Below, one piece after another: positions 21,801 through 29,077 of a DNA stretch of 64,000 nucleotides. A program made the translations under genes and the position numbers. Origin of the DNA: Forficula auricularia (lineage: Eukaryota; Arthropoda; Insecta; Dermaptera; Forficulidae); the NCBI GenBank assembly GCA_024734495.1, contig JALMQS010000271.1:62001-126000 (forward strand), read 5' to 3'. The number at the start of each line of letters is the position of its first letter. Positions within the stretch are counted from its first letter, which is position 1. Below the pieces are notes generated by a model, which worked only from the letters and a program-made list of their open reading frames with translations, ran no database searches and had not been told where the DNA came from.

Positions 21801-22666
21801 CCAGAAACCCATCCCCCGCACCGCCCCACTACGCCTCTGGAACTTCACCTGAACCACCCACTCCACCCTGAATCGTCTCACCCCCATCATCCCCCGCACC
21901 CCTTCAGCCGTTTTTACGTGAATCGTGAGCAACTTTTCGGAAACGACGGAACCATACAGACATACAGAAAGGAATTTTTTGAGGGTGTTTTCGTTCATAA
22001 CTTTGCTTGCAACGTCTGCAACAAAAATTGGACCAATGTACAGACAAAACCTTAATTTTATATATATAGATAACATTTTTCTTGTTTGTTTTTATTTTGA
22101 AAATCTTATAATTTTAATTTTTTACCCCCCCCCCCTTTAATTTTGGGTTCGATTTCAAATCTAATCAACTCTTAATTTCAATGCATCAAAACTTCATGTG
22201 TAATTTCGTTTTGCTATTCACACTAGTTTTTTAGCTAGTGGATCCACATAAATTTGGTAACGTACTAACAGACATTTTGACAAAATAATTAATATGTCAA
22301 AAAATGTAATTTTTTCGATATTTTTTTTATCAAAATATTTTCAGCCGTTTTTGAGATATTTTGAAAAAAATAAGCAAAAAAAACATTTTTTTCATGCACG
22401 ATTACAATACTTGACCATAAAAACAAGGAGAAGGAGTACCATCCAGCTTGAAAATATGCATGAAAAAAGCTAAATTTGTCAATTGATACTTCAGATTATC
22501 CATATTTTTCAATTATCTTTGCCCGTCTTCCCCGGCAGAAGACCGGATACTCGAGAGTATACTGTAATATAAAAATATTACTTACGTGAAAATATTCCTT
22601 TATAACTGTTTCGATTCCAACCTCCGAAATGGTGTTTGCAGAGACGTACTTTTCAGGAATTTCCAT
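9654..22666 (-). CDS. jhamt: Juvenile hormone acid methyltransferase-like gene, copy B (five exons)
   Basis: Exons on the minus strand are 22666-22586, 21362-21085 (with a new acceptor, see exon 2), 17428-17260, 16892-16745 and 9823-9654. Using that acceptor the product is 281 residues, close to the family's usual 270-300. It has SAM motif ILDVGSGPGD, GMDIS, the canonical FYCLHWVQ, ISPFQDS, and a last exon with NPF...IP and a hydrophobic YNMIVLHL end, as in JHAMT C-termini. The last intron is about 6.9 kb and holds a LINE in the same orientation. A LINE tail has replaced the original acceptor of exon 2, so B is either a gene with a seven- or eight-residue loss or a recent pseudogene. All other exons are open. 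Confidence 0.8.
10614..11279 (-). pseudogene. LINE ORF2, RNase H and C-terminal region
   Basis: Frame 11279-11013 reads SLTDALIN and VDIVWIPAHQGIIGN, the RNase H motif with its catalytic His. Frame 10955-10614 reads ISRMRTGHSSL and a Cys-His segment (CRCELTSEGLNHVLLEC), typical of this LINE group. The two frames are offset. The first half of RNase H is missing at the Penelope junction. Confidence 0.7.
11281..11573 (-). pseudogene. Penelope-like reverse transcriptase fragment (inverted segment)
   Basis: Reads QLKGVPIGGCLSPIIADLVMD then a stop, and continues FIQYVDDSLAIV with the catalytic YVDD and NNNISFLDIKI, all standard blocks of Penelope-like reverse transcriptases. It is cut at 11281 after LRTDLYEKS. 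Confidence 0.75.
11566..12291 (+). CDS. Penelope-like element C-terminal region with GIY-YIG endonuclease
   Basis: The frame of 241 codons starts within the linker after reverse transcriptase. GIY appears as GVIYEMVC (about residues 158-165), then the CDSC pair, KYIGETSRHLRQRIKEH with the catalytic Arg, a His-rich SIHAIDNEH, and the catalytic Glu in KRKIKESLYI. A TAG ends the frame early, and the next codons still look like the family's tail (KMDSENISE). The domain cuts DNA at the insertion site in this family. Confidence 0.75.
   Translation: MFVNVIIMSEKTIVKTQTYSFNVKDSKTNRMLNFKSIQSLQHKISLIYGEIGRLDRICDESYRDIRLIDLQKKCESNGYSKQFFNKVLTKYRKNKLVTEVIKKEDKIIKGSIPYIHDLSAKILRILNNNDIKLVHSVGRPLMNIFNNKTHLEKLDKMGVIYEMVCDSCKKDKKTHKYIGETSRHLRQRIKEHISSINGNKLVSALSIHAIDNEHSFDFEGVKILDYEKNWTKRKIKESLYI
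12873..12922 (+). ncRNA. Hammerhead ribozyme-like motif in Penelope tail
   Basis: CTGAGGA (12880-12886) fits the CUGANGA core. A GGTC/GACC stem follows, then GAAAC (12906-12910) and a short ACT/AGT stem. Helix I pairing is weak, so activity is doubtful. Hammerheads are known in Penelope-like elements. Confidence 0.45.
12992..13408 (-). pseudogene. LINE ORF2, N-terminal part of reverse transcriptase
   Basis: Contains TSPGFDNISYSMI, the first conserved block of LINE reverse transcriptases. The frame then stops at the junction with the Penelope-like insert. The palm with its catalytic Asp pair is missing from the whole element. Confidence 0.65.
13851..14435 (-). pseudogene. LINE ORF2, apurinic/apyrimidinic-type endonuclease domain
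   Basis: Reads IIQWNCRSIN (first strand), LLTETWL with the catalytic Glu, SVYVSPG, and GGDLNSHH with the Asp/Asn pair. A stop falls at 13851. The next bases continue the domain (SSDHLPI at about 13770) in the same protein. The endonuclease nicks the target for target-primed reverse transcription. Confidence 0.75.
14356..15337 (-). pseudogene. LINE ORF1, gag-like with three zinc knuckles (frameshifted)
   Basis: The start (MGEPAGTVGG, 15337) leads to a segment with GPFQIIIES and IHPMKLGRI, typical of LINE ORF1 proteins of insects. A frameshift near 15085 moves into the frame that holds C-x2-C-x4-H-type knuckles (CHKCLLYHHVAKQC, CAFCLSTTHLNSNEC, CLHC). Another near 14545 leads to a helical tail ending at 14356. 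It would bind the element's RNA. Not functional as it stands. Confidence 0.7.
15515..15901. other. Intron 4 of JHAMT-like B between LINE and duplication edge
   Basis: Unique-looking AT-rich sequence. I see no exon, repeat or structured element. Confidence 0.4.
16003..16395. mobile_element. MITE with composite terminal inverted repeats (copy B)
   Basis: Same element as 103-481, with one more gacaaaatat unit on the left side. Lies in the last intron of JHAMT-like B, 350 bases from exon 4. Confidence 0.7.
16745..16892 (-). CDS. jhamt: JHAMT-like B, coding exon 4
   Basis: 148 bases, acceptor TTTTTTCAG, donor AAAG/GTAAAA. Begins DYKNHISPFQDSKN and ends TPDYYK, phase 1. Confidence 0.83.
17260..17428 (-). 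CDS. jhamt: JHAMT-like B, coding exon 3
   Basis: 169 bases with the same acceptor (TTTTTAG) and donor (CAG/GTTAGC) as copy A. Reads IFCTEDYVHCFSQ then GGEILLSF and KWAPYTQ. Confidence 0.83.
18090..18590 (+). mobile_element. tRNA-headed retroposon (copy B) with A box, B box and poly(A)
   Basis: The head reads ggccggtagcgcagtcggtt, a clear tRNA A box, followed 60 bases later by a weak B box (attcgatcac). The body matches a LINE leader and endonuclease start, now without an open frame. It ends in a run of 16 A at about 18573-18588. This looks like a SINE-style composite made from a tRNA and the 5' end of a LINE, or a LINE lacking its 3' part. Confidence 0.55.
19830..21075. mobile_element. Copy-B-specific insertion in intron 2, type unknown
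   Basis: Copy A has none of this sequence (join near 4375-4381). The left edge carries the palindrome ttacaatatatccaatgatatattgtaa (19852-19880, given by position). The centre (20040-20830) is more GC-rich than its surroundings and repeats a motif with acaggag and ctcacgagg. No conserved protein is visible. It may be a remnant of an LTR element. Confidence 0.4.
21085..21362 (-). CDS. jhamt: JHAMT-like B, coding exon 2 (shifted acceptor)
   Basis: Similarity to copy A runs to GATTTTCC at 21383, but the ACACAG acceptor of copy A is gone. The nearest AG (GTAG then C) would shift the frame into a stop. The pyrimidine-rich stretch ending CTGTTTAAG (21363-21364 as AG) offers an in-phase acceptor at 21362, giving KEYFH joined to VLNWQDGDRILDVGSGPGD. 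The exon ends in phase 2 before GTAAAT. Confidence 0.65.
21384..21560 (+). mobile_element. LINE 3' tail at the exon 2 boundary of JHAMT-like B
   Basis: The text ggctggtaccctatctcct followed by gatgaaataaagtttattat is the usual 3' end of insect LINEs (poly(A) signal and tail). It abuts the first retained base of exon 2 and has replaced copy A's acceptor and intron 1 end. Confidence 0.5.
21748..22070 (-). mobile_element. Short non-autonomous Helitron in intron 1 of JHAMT-like B
   Basis: Read on the minus strand it starts A/TCTATATATATAAAATTAAGG and ends with hairpin gccgccgaaggcgg, a short spacer and CTAG/T, the Helitron ends. A C-rich block fills the middle. No Rep/helicase code. Confidence 0.65.
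22586..22666 (-). CDS. jhamt: JHAMT-like B, coding exon 1
   Basis: 81 bases from ATG 22666 (MEIPEKYVSANT) to donor GTAAGTAA, phase 0. It differs from copy A by a few residues. An in-frame methionine further upstream (22705) lies before the predicted transcription start and is not used here. Confidence 0.82.
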
Positions 22667-22684
22667 TTCAAAGTAGGTACACAC

Positions 22685-22717
22685 TGAGCAGATGATTACT
22701 ACCACTGGCTGTTTATA
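22685..22717 (-). promoter_or_regulatory. Core promoter of JHAMT-like B
   Basis: Identical to copy A: TATAAA at 22717-22712 and TCAGTG with its A at 22685, 32 bases apart, 19 bases before the ATG. Confidence 0.6.
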
Positions 22718-23288
22718 CTATATATAGAGGGAGATTTTCTGAGGGACTGCCCACTGGGGAGTTGGGATCTACATGGGATTGGGCGAATCCCCTCAACTCT
22801 CGCTTTGCTAATATCATTCTATTATACATTCTCATTATTTCCCCTAATAGATAATTATATAATATGCTTTTGAACTCGTCTGACTCTTAGGTGGGAGGAA
22901 ATATTGAATTCGCTCAAGAATGGATAGTTGTAGAAAGATTGTTCCATTCATAAGTACACACTGAGCAGATCATTACTACCACTGGTGCTCGGTAACTTCT
23001 TCTTTCAGTTAAAAGCTTTATTTTAATATTATTTTTAATTTATAATTCTGATAAACATGTCGATTTTTATTTGAGCGCCGTTTTCAAATTAAAAAAAAAT
23101 ACAAATATATATAATATTCGCCCACTGTACCTCCCCCCCCACTTCCACCCCGCTCGACCCCACCCCCGAAACCTCCTCCTACCCCCGGATCCCCCACCAC
23201 TGCACTCCACCTCCTGCACCTGTTTTGATTCAACCATATGATTCATTTTTATTCATTCAATTGTTAATAAATAAAACCTATCAAAATC

Positions 23289-23353
23289 TAAATTAGGTTG
23301 GAGTTGGTGGTGTTTCACTCCTTGTGAAACACCACCAACTCCAACCTAATTTA
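23289..23353. repeat. Perfect 30-bp palindrome
   Basis: Arms 23289-23318 and 23324-23353 are exact complements (core ggttggagttggtggtg) around a five-base loop tcctt. It lies just outside the duplication edge. Confidence 0.9.
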
Positions 23354-25062
23354 ATTTTAACAATGTTTCACTATAAACCAACACCGCGTTCCCTAAATTT
23401 TACTATCAAAATGTGGTATTTTTTCAGAGAATTGAGTTCTGCTTATGCGAAATATATTTTAAAATAAATTCTTGATTATTTTTTATTCTATTAAATAAAT
23501 AAGGTTCTTTATAAAAACAATTATAAAACGTTTATTAATAATTCTAACGTTTAGGTAGGACAAAATATGTTAAAATCGACAATAGTTCTTCAAGGCCTTT
23601 GTGAACAATTGATTAACCCGACCCATTTTCTTTTTGGGTACAAAAGTAAACAAAAGAGAAACCTTTTTTAAACTCCAAAATTTGGATCTGTCTACCTGAG
23701 AATAATTAATTTGATTACGAAAAAATCCATCAAAAACAATTTAGTCGAAGATGAGACCGTGGCAGATCGAATTGTCATCCCAAAAACCCCCTAACCCGTG
23801 AATTTCATCAAAATAGGTAGAATAGTTTTCAAAATAGAACCAAGATACAAATATACATATATATTTTTTGCTCGTTTAATAAGAGTAGATAGATATATAT
23901 TTTATTTGAGGACCCTCTGAACAGATAGGGAACTTTAAAATTAAGTATTCTCAGAGTTAAGAGGTTAAATGTGTGATCGTTTCTTGTACTTGTAGTTAAG
24001 ATAAAAAAATTTTGTATCAAATTTAATTTGATATGTCTATGTGATATGGCTATCAACATAAATTTATCATACTCCTATATATCTATTAATCTATAGTACC
24101 TGGCCACCGAGCGGTGCTCGGTAACTTTTTGCTTCAGTTAAAAGCTATATATTAATCCCCGAACGCCCTCGCCCTCCGAACCCCACCCTCTCCTCCCGGA
24201 CCCCATCACTTCACCCCACCTCCTGCATCCCCCCAAAACCACTTCCCTCCTCCCGGACCCCTCCATCACCGCACCCCCACATCTCCCCCCACCGTCACCT
24301 CCACCCTCACCCCCCCTCACCCCCGCCCCCTCACCGAGTTTTTGCATTTACTATAAAGCCTTGTAGTGTCCCACTGATTTAATGTATATTTAAATGTGTA
24401 TAAATAAATATCGTATAATATTTTTTAATTAATTAACAATTTTTGAGTTCATCAATTAAATTGCCAAATTCTAATACAGAAAAATACGCTTGTGGGATTT
24501 AAAACTCGATTTTTAATCAATTAAATTGCCCAATTTTTAATATATAATAATAATTGTAATAATCTTCTTGTGGGATATAAAATTAAAAAACCAATTATTT
24601 ATTAAAAAGAAATTGAATGTAAATAAACATTTTTATCGAGACAACGACCTGTGAATAATTAATAACTTTTAAGGAGTTCGGTGTTGGTTCTAGGTGAAAC
24701 ATTTTAATATAATAATAAAACTAAGATACGAGGTAGTTCACAAAAAAAGAAATAAAACAAAATTGAGTTTTGAATTCGATATATTTCAGGGGTTGATGGG
24801 CTAACCCCCGAAATATATCGAATTCAAAACTCAATTTTGTTTTATTTCTTTTTTGTGAAACCTACCTCGTATCTTAGTTTTATTATTATATGTGAATAAT
24901 TATTTCAATTAACAAAAAATCCATTAAAAACAACTTAGCCGAAGATGAGACCGTGACAGATCGAATGTCCAAAACAAAACCATCCTAACCCGTGAATTTC
25001 ATCCAAATCGTTAGAGCCGTTTTCAAGAACCCGAACGGATATATATATATAATATATTTATA
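23354..25062. other. Region upstream of JHAMT-like B: repeats, no gene
   Basis: Holds a second copy of gtgctcggtaact (24113) followed by a C-rich tract (24150-24340) whose complement gives a G-rich pseudo-frame, and the palindrome at 24706-24893. No gene signal. Confidence 0.4.
24706..24893. repeat. Long palindrome, about 85-bp arms
   Basis: Left arm (aaactaagatacgaggtag, then an A-rich stretch, then gaattcgatatatttc) is repeated as its complement to the right, with a 20-base centre around ttgatgggcta. One arm recurs alone at 56280-56345. Confidence 0.8.
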
Positions 25063-26196
25063 CTAGCTTCAAGCGACCGCCTTCGGCGGGCCATTTAGCT
25101 AACCAGGGGCTTCGCCCCTGGACCCCCACTTGGCTGCTTTATTGATGTTTTATTAGTTACAGAGAATAAATATAATTGTTTTATTATAAATTCTTAAATA
25201 GATATAATTTAAGATTATATTTAACTGCAATACACACTCATAACAAATAAGATAAAACAAATATTTAAAATGTATTAAAAATCCACTTATCATTAAGTGG
25301 AAAATAAAAGTTATATTATATGTAGGTATTATTATAGATAAGAAGACTTGAAAATTGCAATTTTTATTCATTTTGCTTGACACAAAAGTATATACAATCT
25401 ATTTATAAAAAATTCTCTTATTCTCAAGCTTGAGTTGTTTATCATAAAAGAATTTAGTCTTTTTGATTTTAAGTCGATTGTCCCATGTTTTCAGTAGAGG
25501 TTGCCATTAATAGTCAAAACATCAAAAATCGAATCCAATAAGGTTATTCCTCTAGTATTAGATAAGAATCGATCGTTATTTTTGATTTAAGTCGATTCCT
25601 CCATGTCTTCAGCAATGGCTAGCAATAAAAACCGAAAAGTCAAAAATCGAATGTAGAATTCCTCGACTGTTAAAAGAGAATCGATCATTATTTTTGAATT
25701 AAAGTCAACATGAACTGCAAATTGCAAGTGATATCTGATTAATAATAAAGAAATAAACATATTAATATTTCAAATGAATTTGGATATATTTTAGAAACGA
25801 TCCGATGCAGTTTATTTTTTTAATTTTTGTTTTTTAATGTACTTAAAAAAAAATAGATAGTTTTTTTAAATCTTTGTTGCATTATTAAATTATTCTTCAA
25901 CAATAATGTGGTTAGAACTATTGAGAATGAATGACACTCAAAAATCTACAAACAGGGCCGCCAAGACTTTTTTTTGCGCGTTTAGTTCTTTTATTGTCTG
26001 GCAAGCTATGTTGGCTAACCTGATTTTTTTTAGTTTTTCCTGAATTTTCCAATTTTCCGGGCAACTTTTCCTTTTTTTTACGTATTAACCTGAATTGGAC
26101 TATTACGAACATTTAAAAAAAAATTAGCCAAATCGGTGCAGGCATTTGAGAGATCTGCGCTTACAAAGAAACAGAAATTCATTTTTATTATATAGA
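25063..26196 (-). mobile_element. Non-autonomous Helitron
   Basis: On the minus strand it begins A/TCTATATAATAAAAATGAA and ends with hairpin gcccgccgaaggcggtc, spacer and CTAG/T (25066-25063). Length is 1.1 kb, of which about 0.4 kb is the inserted 119-bp-repeat element. Confidence 0.6.
25413..25830 (-). mobile_element. Second copy of the 119-bp-repeat element, inverted
   Basis: Reads in reverse the element at 2627-3150, with two internal units, the palindrome ctcaagcttgag at its left end and the gatccgatgcagttta end on the right. It lies inside a Helitron (25063-26196). Confidence 0.6.
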
Positions 26197-26400
26197 TGAT
26201 TATAGGATCTAGTCAAGGGATCCATCGCTTAAATGGAAAAGGCATTTGCCGGCTTAACGCAGATGTCGGATCATACCCGGCCGGGTCCTGTATCTTTTTT
26301 CAACTCTTGGTTCAGTATCAAAAACGAGTCTGGTCCCAATTGCACCAAAATAGGGCAGTGACCGGATTAAAAGTTTTAACTTTCGCGTTCATCTAACGTT

Positions 26401-26401
<1 letters not shown>

Positions 26402-26446
<45 letters not shown>
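26402..26446. repeat. (TA)n microsatellite
   Basis: About 22 uninterrupted AT units. Confidence 0.95.
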
Positions 26447-26448
<2 letters not shown>

Positions 26449-27700
26449 TGCTCGTTTAATATAATAAGAAAGATATGTTATCGTTTTTTTCGTCCACGAT
26501 TATTCCCACACCGTTGCACCGATTGAAATGAAATTGAAAACCTACCATTAATTTAACAAAACGAAGCGTAAGATTAGTTTTAGGGAAACATATGGGCCCA
26601 CAAACATTAGTACTTTATTTCGGGACTTTTTTAATTTTTTTAAATATTTTAAAAATGACTAAACCAATTTTGATGAAATTTAATATTGTAATTAAGTACC
26701 TTGAGGATCAAAAAAGAGGTTATATAAAATTTTTTGTAGAATTATATTTTAAAGTACTTTATTCTAGAATAAGATAATACATTGGATAAAGTTTAGCAAC
26801 GATCCGTTGCAGTTTATTTTTACATAATATAGTTTTTCGTTAATTTTAATTTTATAATAAATTTATCTGTAGAAAGGATTGTTATCCACCCTGCGTCTGC
26901 AGAGGGATGGGAGTGGGAGTGCACTGAAAACAGTTTCAGTCGCATTTTGTAGAAATTTCAAAAAACTTTTTTCAAATGCACTAAAAAGAAAAGATAGAAA
27001 CTCGGCGATGTGGTTCGCAATTGGCTTACTGATTCTTGAACATGAACTGGAATAAATTGACCATGAATAATACTTCTGCGTCATCAGAATACAAACAATA
27101 AATAATGCAATTGCTATTACTATGGAAATTGATATCGAAATTTTTGTAATTTTTTTTTCCTGAATTATTAAAAAAAGTCCAGTGAGAATGGATATATAGT
27201 GTGTGAATAGTTCTGTGTTTTATTTCATTCCATGAAATCTGACAAAAAAAAGGTATTTTAATATTGTATTTTCATAAAAAATCGAAAAAAGATATTTTAG
27301 TTAATGTCTTATAATATGTAATGGAGCAAGGGAAAATTGTGAGTTAAATGAGGGTATAATTTTTGAATACATATTTTAATTTAGCAATAAATTTTCATTT
27401 AGAATTGAATAATAGCCAGGGTAAAAATGGAAGAAAATGCCCTATTTTTATCTGCTTAAAAATTTTCAAAATTTAAAAGGCTATAGGTAACTCATAACTA
27501 TGTTTTTTACTTCTATATATTTAAAAATTCATAACTGAATTCATTTACGATTAGGGTCTAGACTAGTTTCCCGGAAAGTGTACTAGTGCTTGGGTTCGAC
27601 TCCAGAGGGGACAAAACCCTCCTACATGCAATATAAACATATCTATTAATATCTTTGATAAATGACCTAAATTCATGTTCGTAAAAAAAAATATATATTT
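26447..27700. other. Intergenic sequence, no gene seen
   Basis: AT-rich. It includes a degraded SINE head with tRNA B box (gggttcgactcc, about 27592) in the context ccggaaagtg...tgcttgggttcgac, a family also present at 46430-46480. Confidence 0.4.
26780..26815 (-). mobile_element. End fragment of the 119-bp-repeat element
   Basis: Only the hairpin end (tagcaacgatccgttgcagt) is present. Confidence 0.4.
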
Positions 27701-27704
27701 AATA

Positions 27705-28609
27705 GGAGCGTGCAAAAGTTCATGCGGAGTTTCAATAGATGGAGTTATGAGCGTCATAACGTGTTGTCAATAATGCCTACTCCTACATATTATATATCCT
27801 TGGAAAGGTGACGTCTTCAGCTTTCATTTAAAAAAAAATCATTTGTTTTCATACAAACTACTTCGATAAATATCACTTTAAAAATGAATATCGATAAAGT
27901 GCATTTACGACATGTTATGCTTTATGAGTTTCGGAAGGGAATAAACGATACCGCAGCCGTGAAAAACATTCAAGATGTTTATCAGGATCAAGCACCAGCT
28001 AAACGAACTGTGGAAAATGATTTGGTAAATTTCGGCGCGGAGAATTTAACCTTGAAAACGTTGAAGGTGATGCTCTCAGTTTGGTGGGATTGCAAGGACA
28101 TAATCTATTTTGAGCTTCTCCCTGCTGGCGAAACGATTGATTCGGACAAGTACTGTCGCCAATTAACCAATTTGAATCGAGAAATCAAAGAGAAACGTCC
28201 GATTTTGTCAAATCGCAAGGGAGTCATCTTTCATCAGGACAACGCCAGACCACACGTTTCGAAAAAGACGCTGTGCAAGCTGAAGAGCCTGAAATGGGAT
28301 GTCCTAACGCATCCACCGTATTCTCCTGATATCGCACCATCTGACTATCACTTGTTCCGGTCATTGCAAAATTATTTAAATGGAAAAAACTTTGACTCTT
28401 TGGAGGACTTAAAAAACGGCGTGTCTTCGTTTTTCTAATCTAAACCGCGCAGTTTTTATGATCGAGGCATCCGTTTGCTGCTATAACGTTGGAAAAAGAT
28501 TATAGAAAACGATGGAGAATATATCATTGATTGAATAAAGATTTTTGTTTGCCTAATCGCTGTGTGACTTTTACTCACAAACTCCGCACGAACTTTCGCA
28601 CGCACCCAA
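27705..28609 (+). mobile_element. Internally deleted mariner transposon
   Basis: Bounded by TA dinucleotides (27703-27704, 28610-28611) and imperfect terminal inverted repeats (gcgtgcaaaagttcatgcgg on the left, complement of ccgcacgaactttcgcacgc on the right). Length 905 bases against about 1.3 kb for complete mariners. Confidence 0.85.
27884..28438 (+). pseudogene. Mariner transposase with internal deletion
   Basis: The N-terminal helix-turn-helix part (HLRHVMLYEFRKG) joins directly, after residue 60, to the C-terminal catalytic half (KVMLSVWWD, HQDNARPHVS, HPPYSPDIAPSDYHLF). The second and third catalytic Asp with D34D spacing are present, but the first Asp segment (about 150 residues) is gone. 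The frame stops at 28438, and the tail then continues with another stop (IIENDGEYIID). Not active. Confidence 0.85.
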
Positions 28610-28676
28610 TATTTATTTAATAATTTAAAAGACAAAATTATAGTAACATAATAAAGTTGATATAATAGTATTCTTT

Positions 28677-28936
28677 ATGGAGAAGGCAGCCCTAGAATTA
28701 TGAAGAATTAAATTCTTAATAAAACAAATTTATTGAACTTCAATTCCATCCTCTTAAAAACCGACGTTTTGGAGGATTTTCGCTCCTTCAGGGTTTCATT
28801 GATCCTTTAAAACCTTGAAGAAAGAGGGAAGATTCTCCGGATTTTAAGAGGATGGAATTGAAGTTCCAATAAATTTGTTTTATTAAGAATTTAATTTTTC
28901 ATTATCCTTGGGCTGCCTTCCATCAATTCTCCATTG
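28677..28936. repeat. Foldback element with degenerate hammerhead-like cores
   Basis: Arms of about 100 bases (ggcagcccta, aattaaattcttaataaaac, caattccatcctcttaaaa and complements) surround a centre with CTGAAGG...CTCCAAAAC on the minus strand and TTGAAGA...CTCC on the plus strand. These match the layout of hammerhead pairs elsewhere in the window, but core bases are lost. A relative lies at 43070-43330. Confidence 0.5.
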
Positions 28937-29001
28937 AAATTCTACGAGTCCGTCTCTCGTATACTTCTAAAGTATTCTCTATTTTTTTACAGCTTTGGAA
29001 A

Positions 29002-29077
29002 ATGTGGTTCACAAATGGAGTGCTTATTATTTTGTTTTTGTCATTTTGGCATCAAGTAAATTCAAGATATCTCCCCA
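29002..29077 (+). CDS. Secreted prohormone-like gene, coding exon 1 (signal peptide)
   Basis: The exon begins at 28993 after tttttttacag, and the ATG is at 29002. It codes 25 residues ending SRYLP and one base of the next codon before donor GTAATG. Confidence 0.65.

Larger units (their letters stand above)
15902..23265. repeat. Segmental duplication, copy B (contains exons 1-4 of JHAMT-like gene B)
   Basis: This is the partner of 1-7024. The right edge is at about 23265, where the shared text stops and unrelated sequence begins. The last exon of gene B (9654-9823) lies outside the visible duplicated block, to its left. Whether copy A also has that exon depends on sequence left of the window. 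Confidence 0.9.

Noticed and set aside
24138..24347. Gly-rich frame on the minus strand
   Set aside because: Complement of a C-rich repeat tract; no start context or homology.
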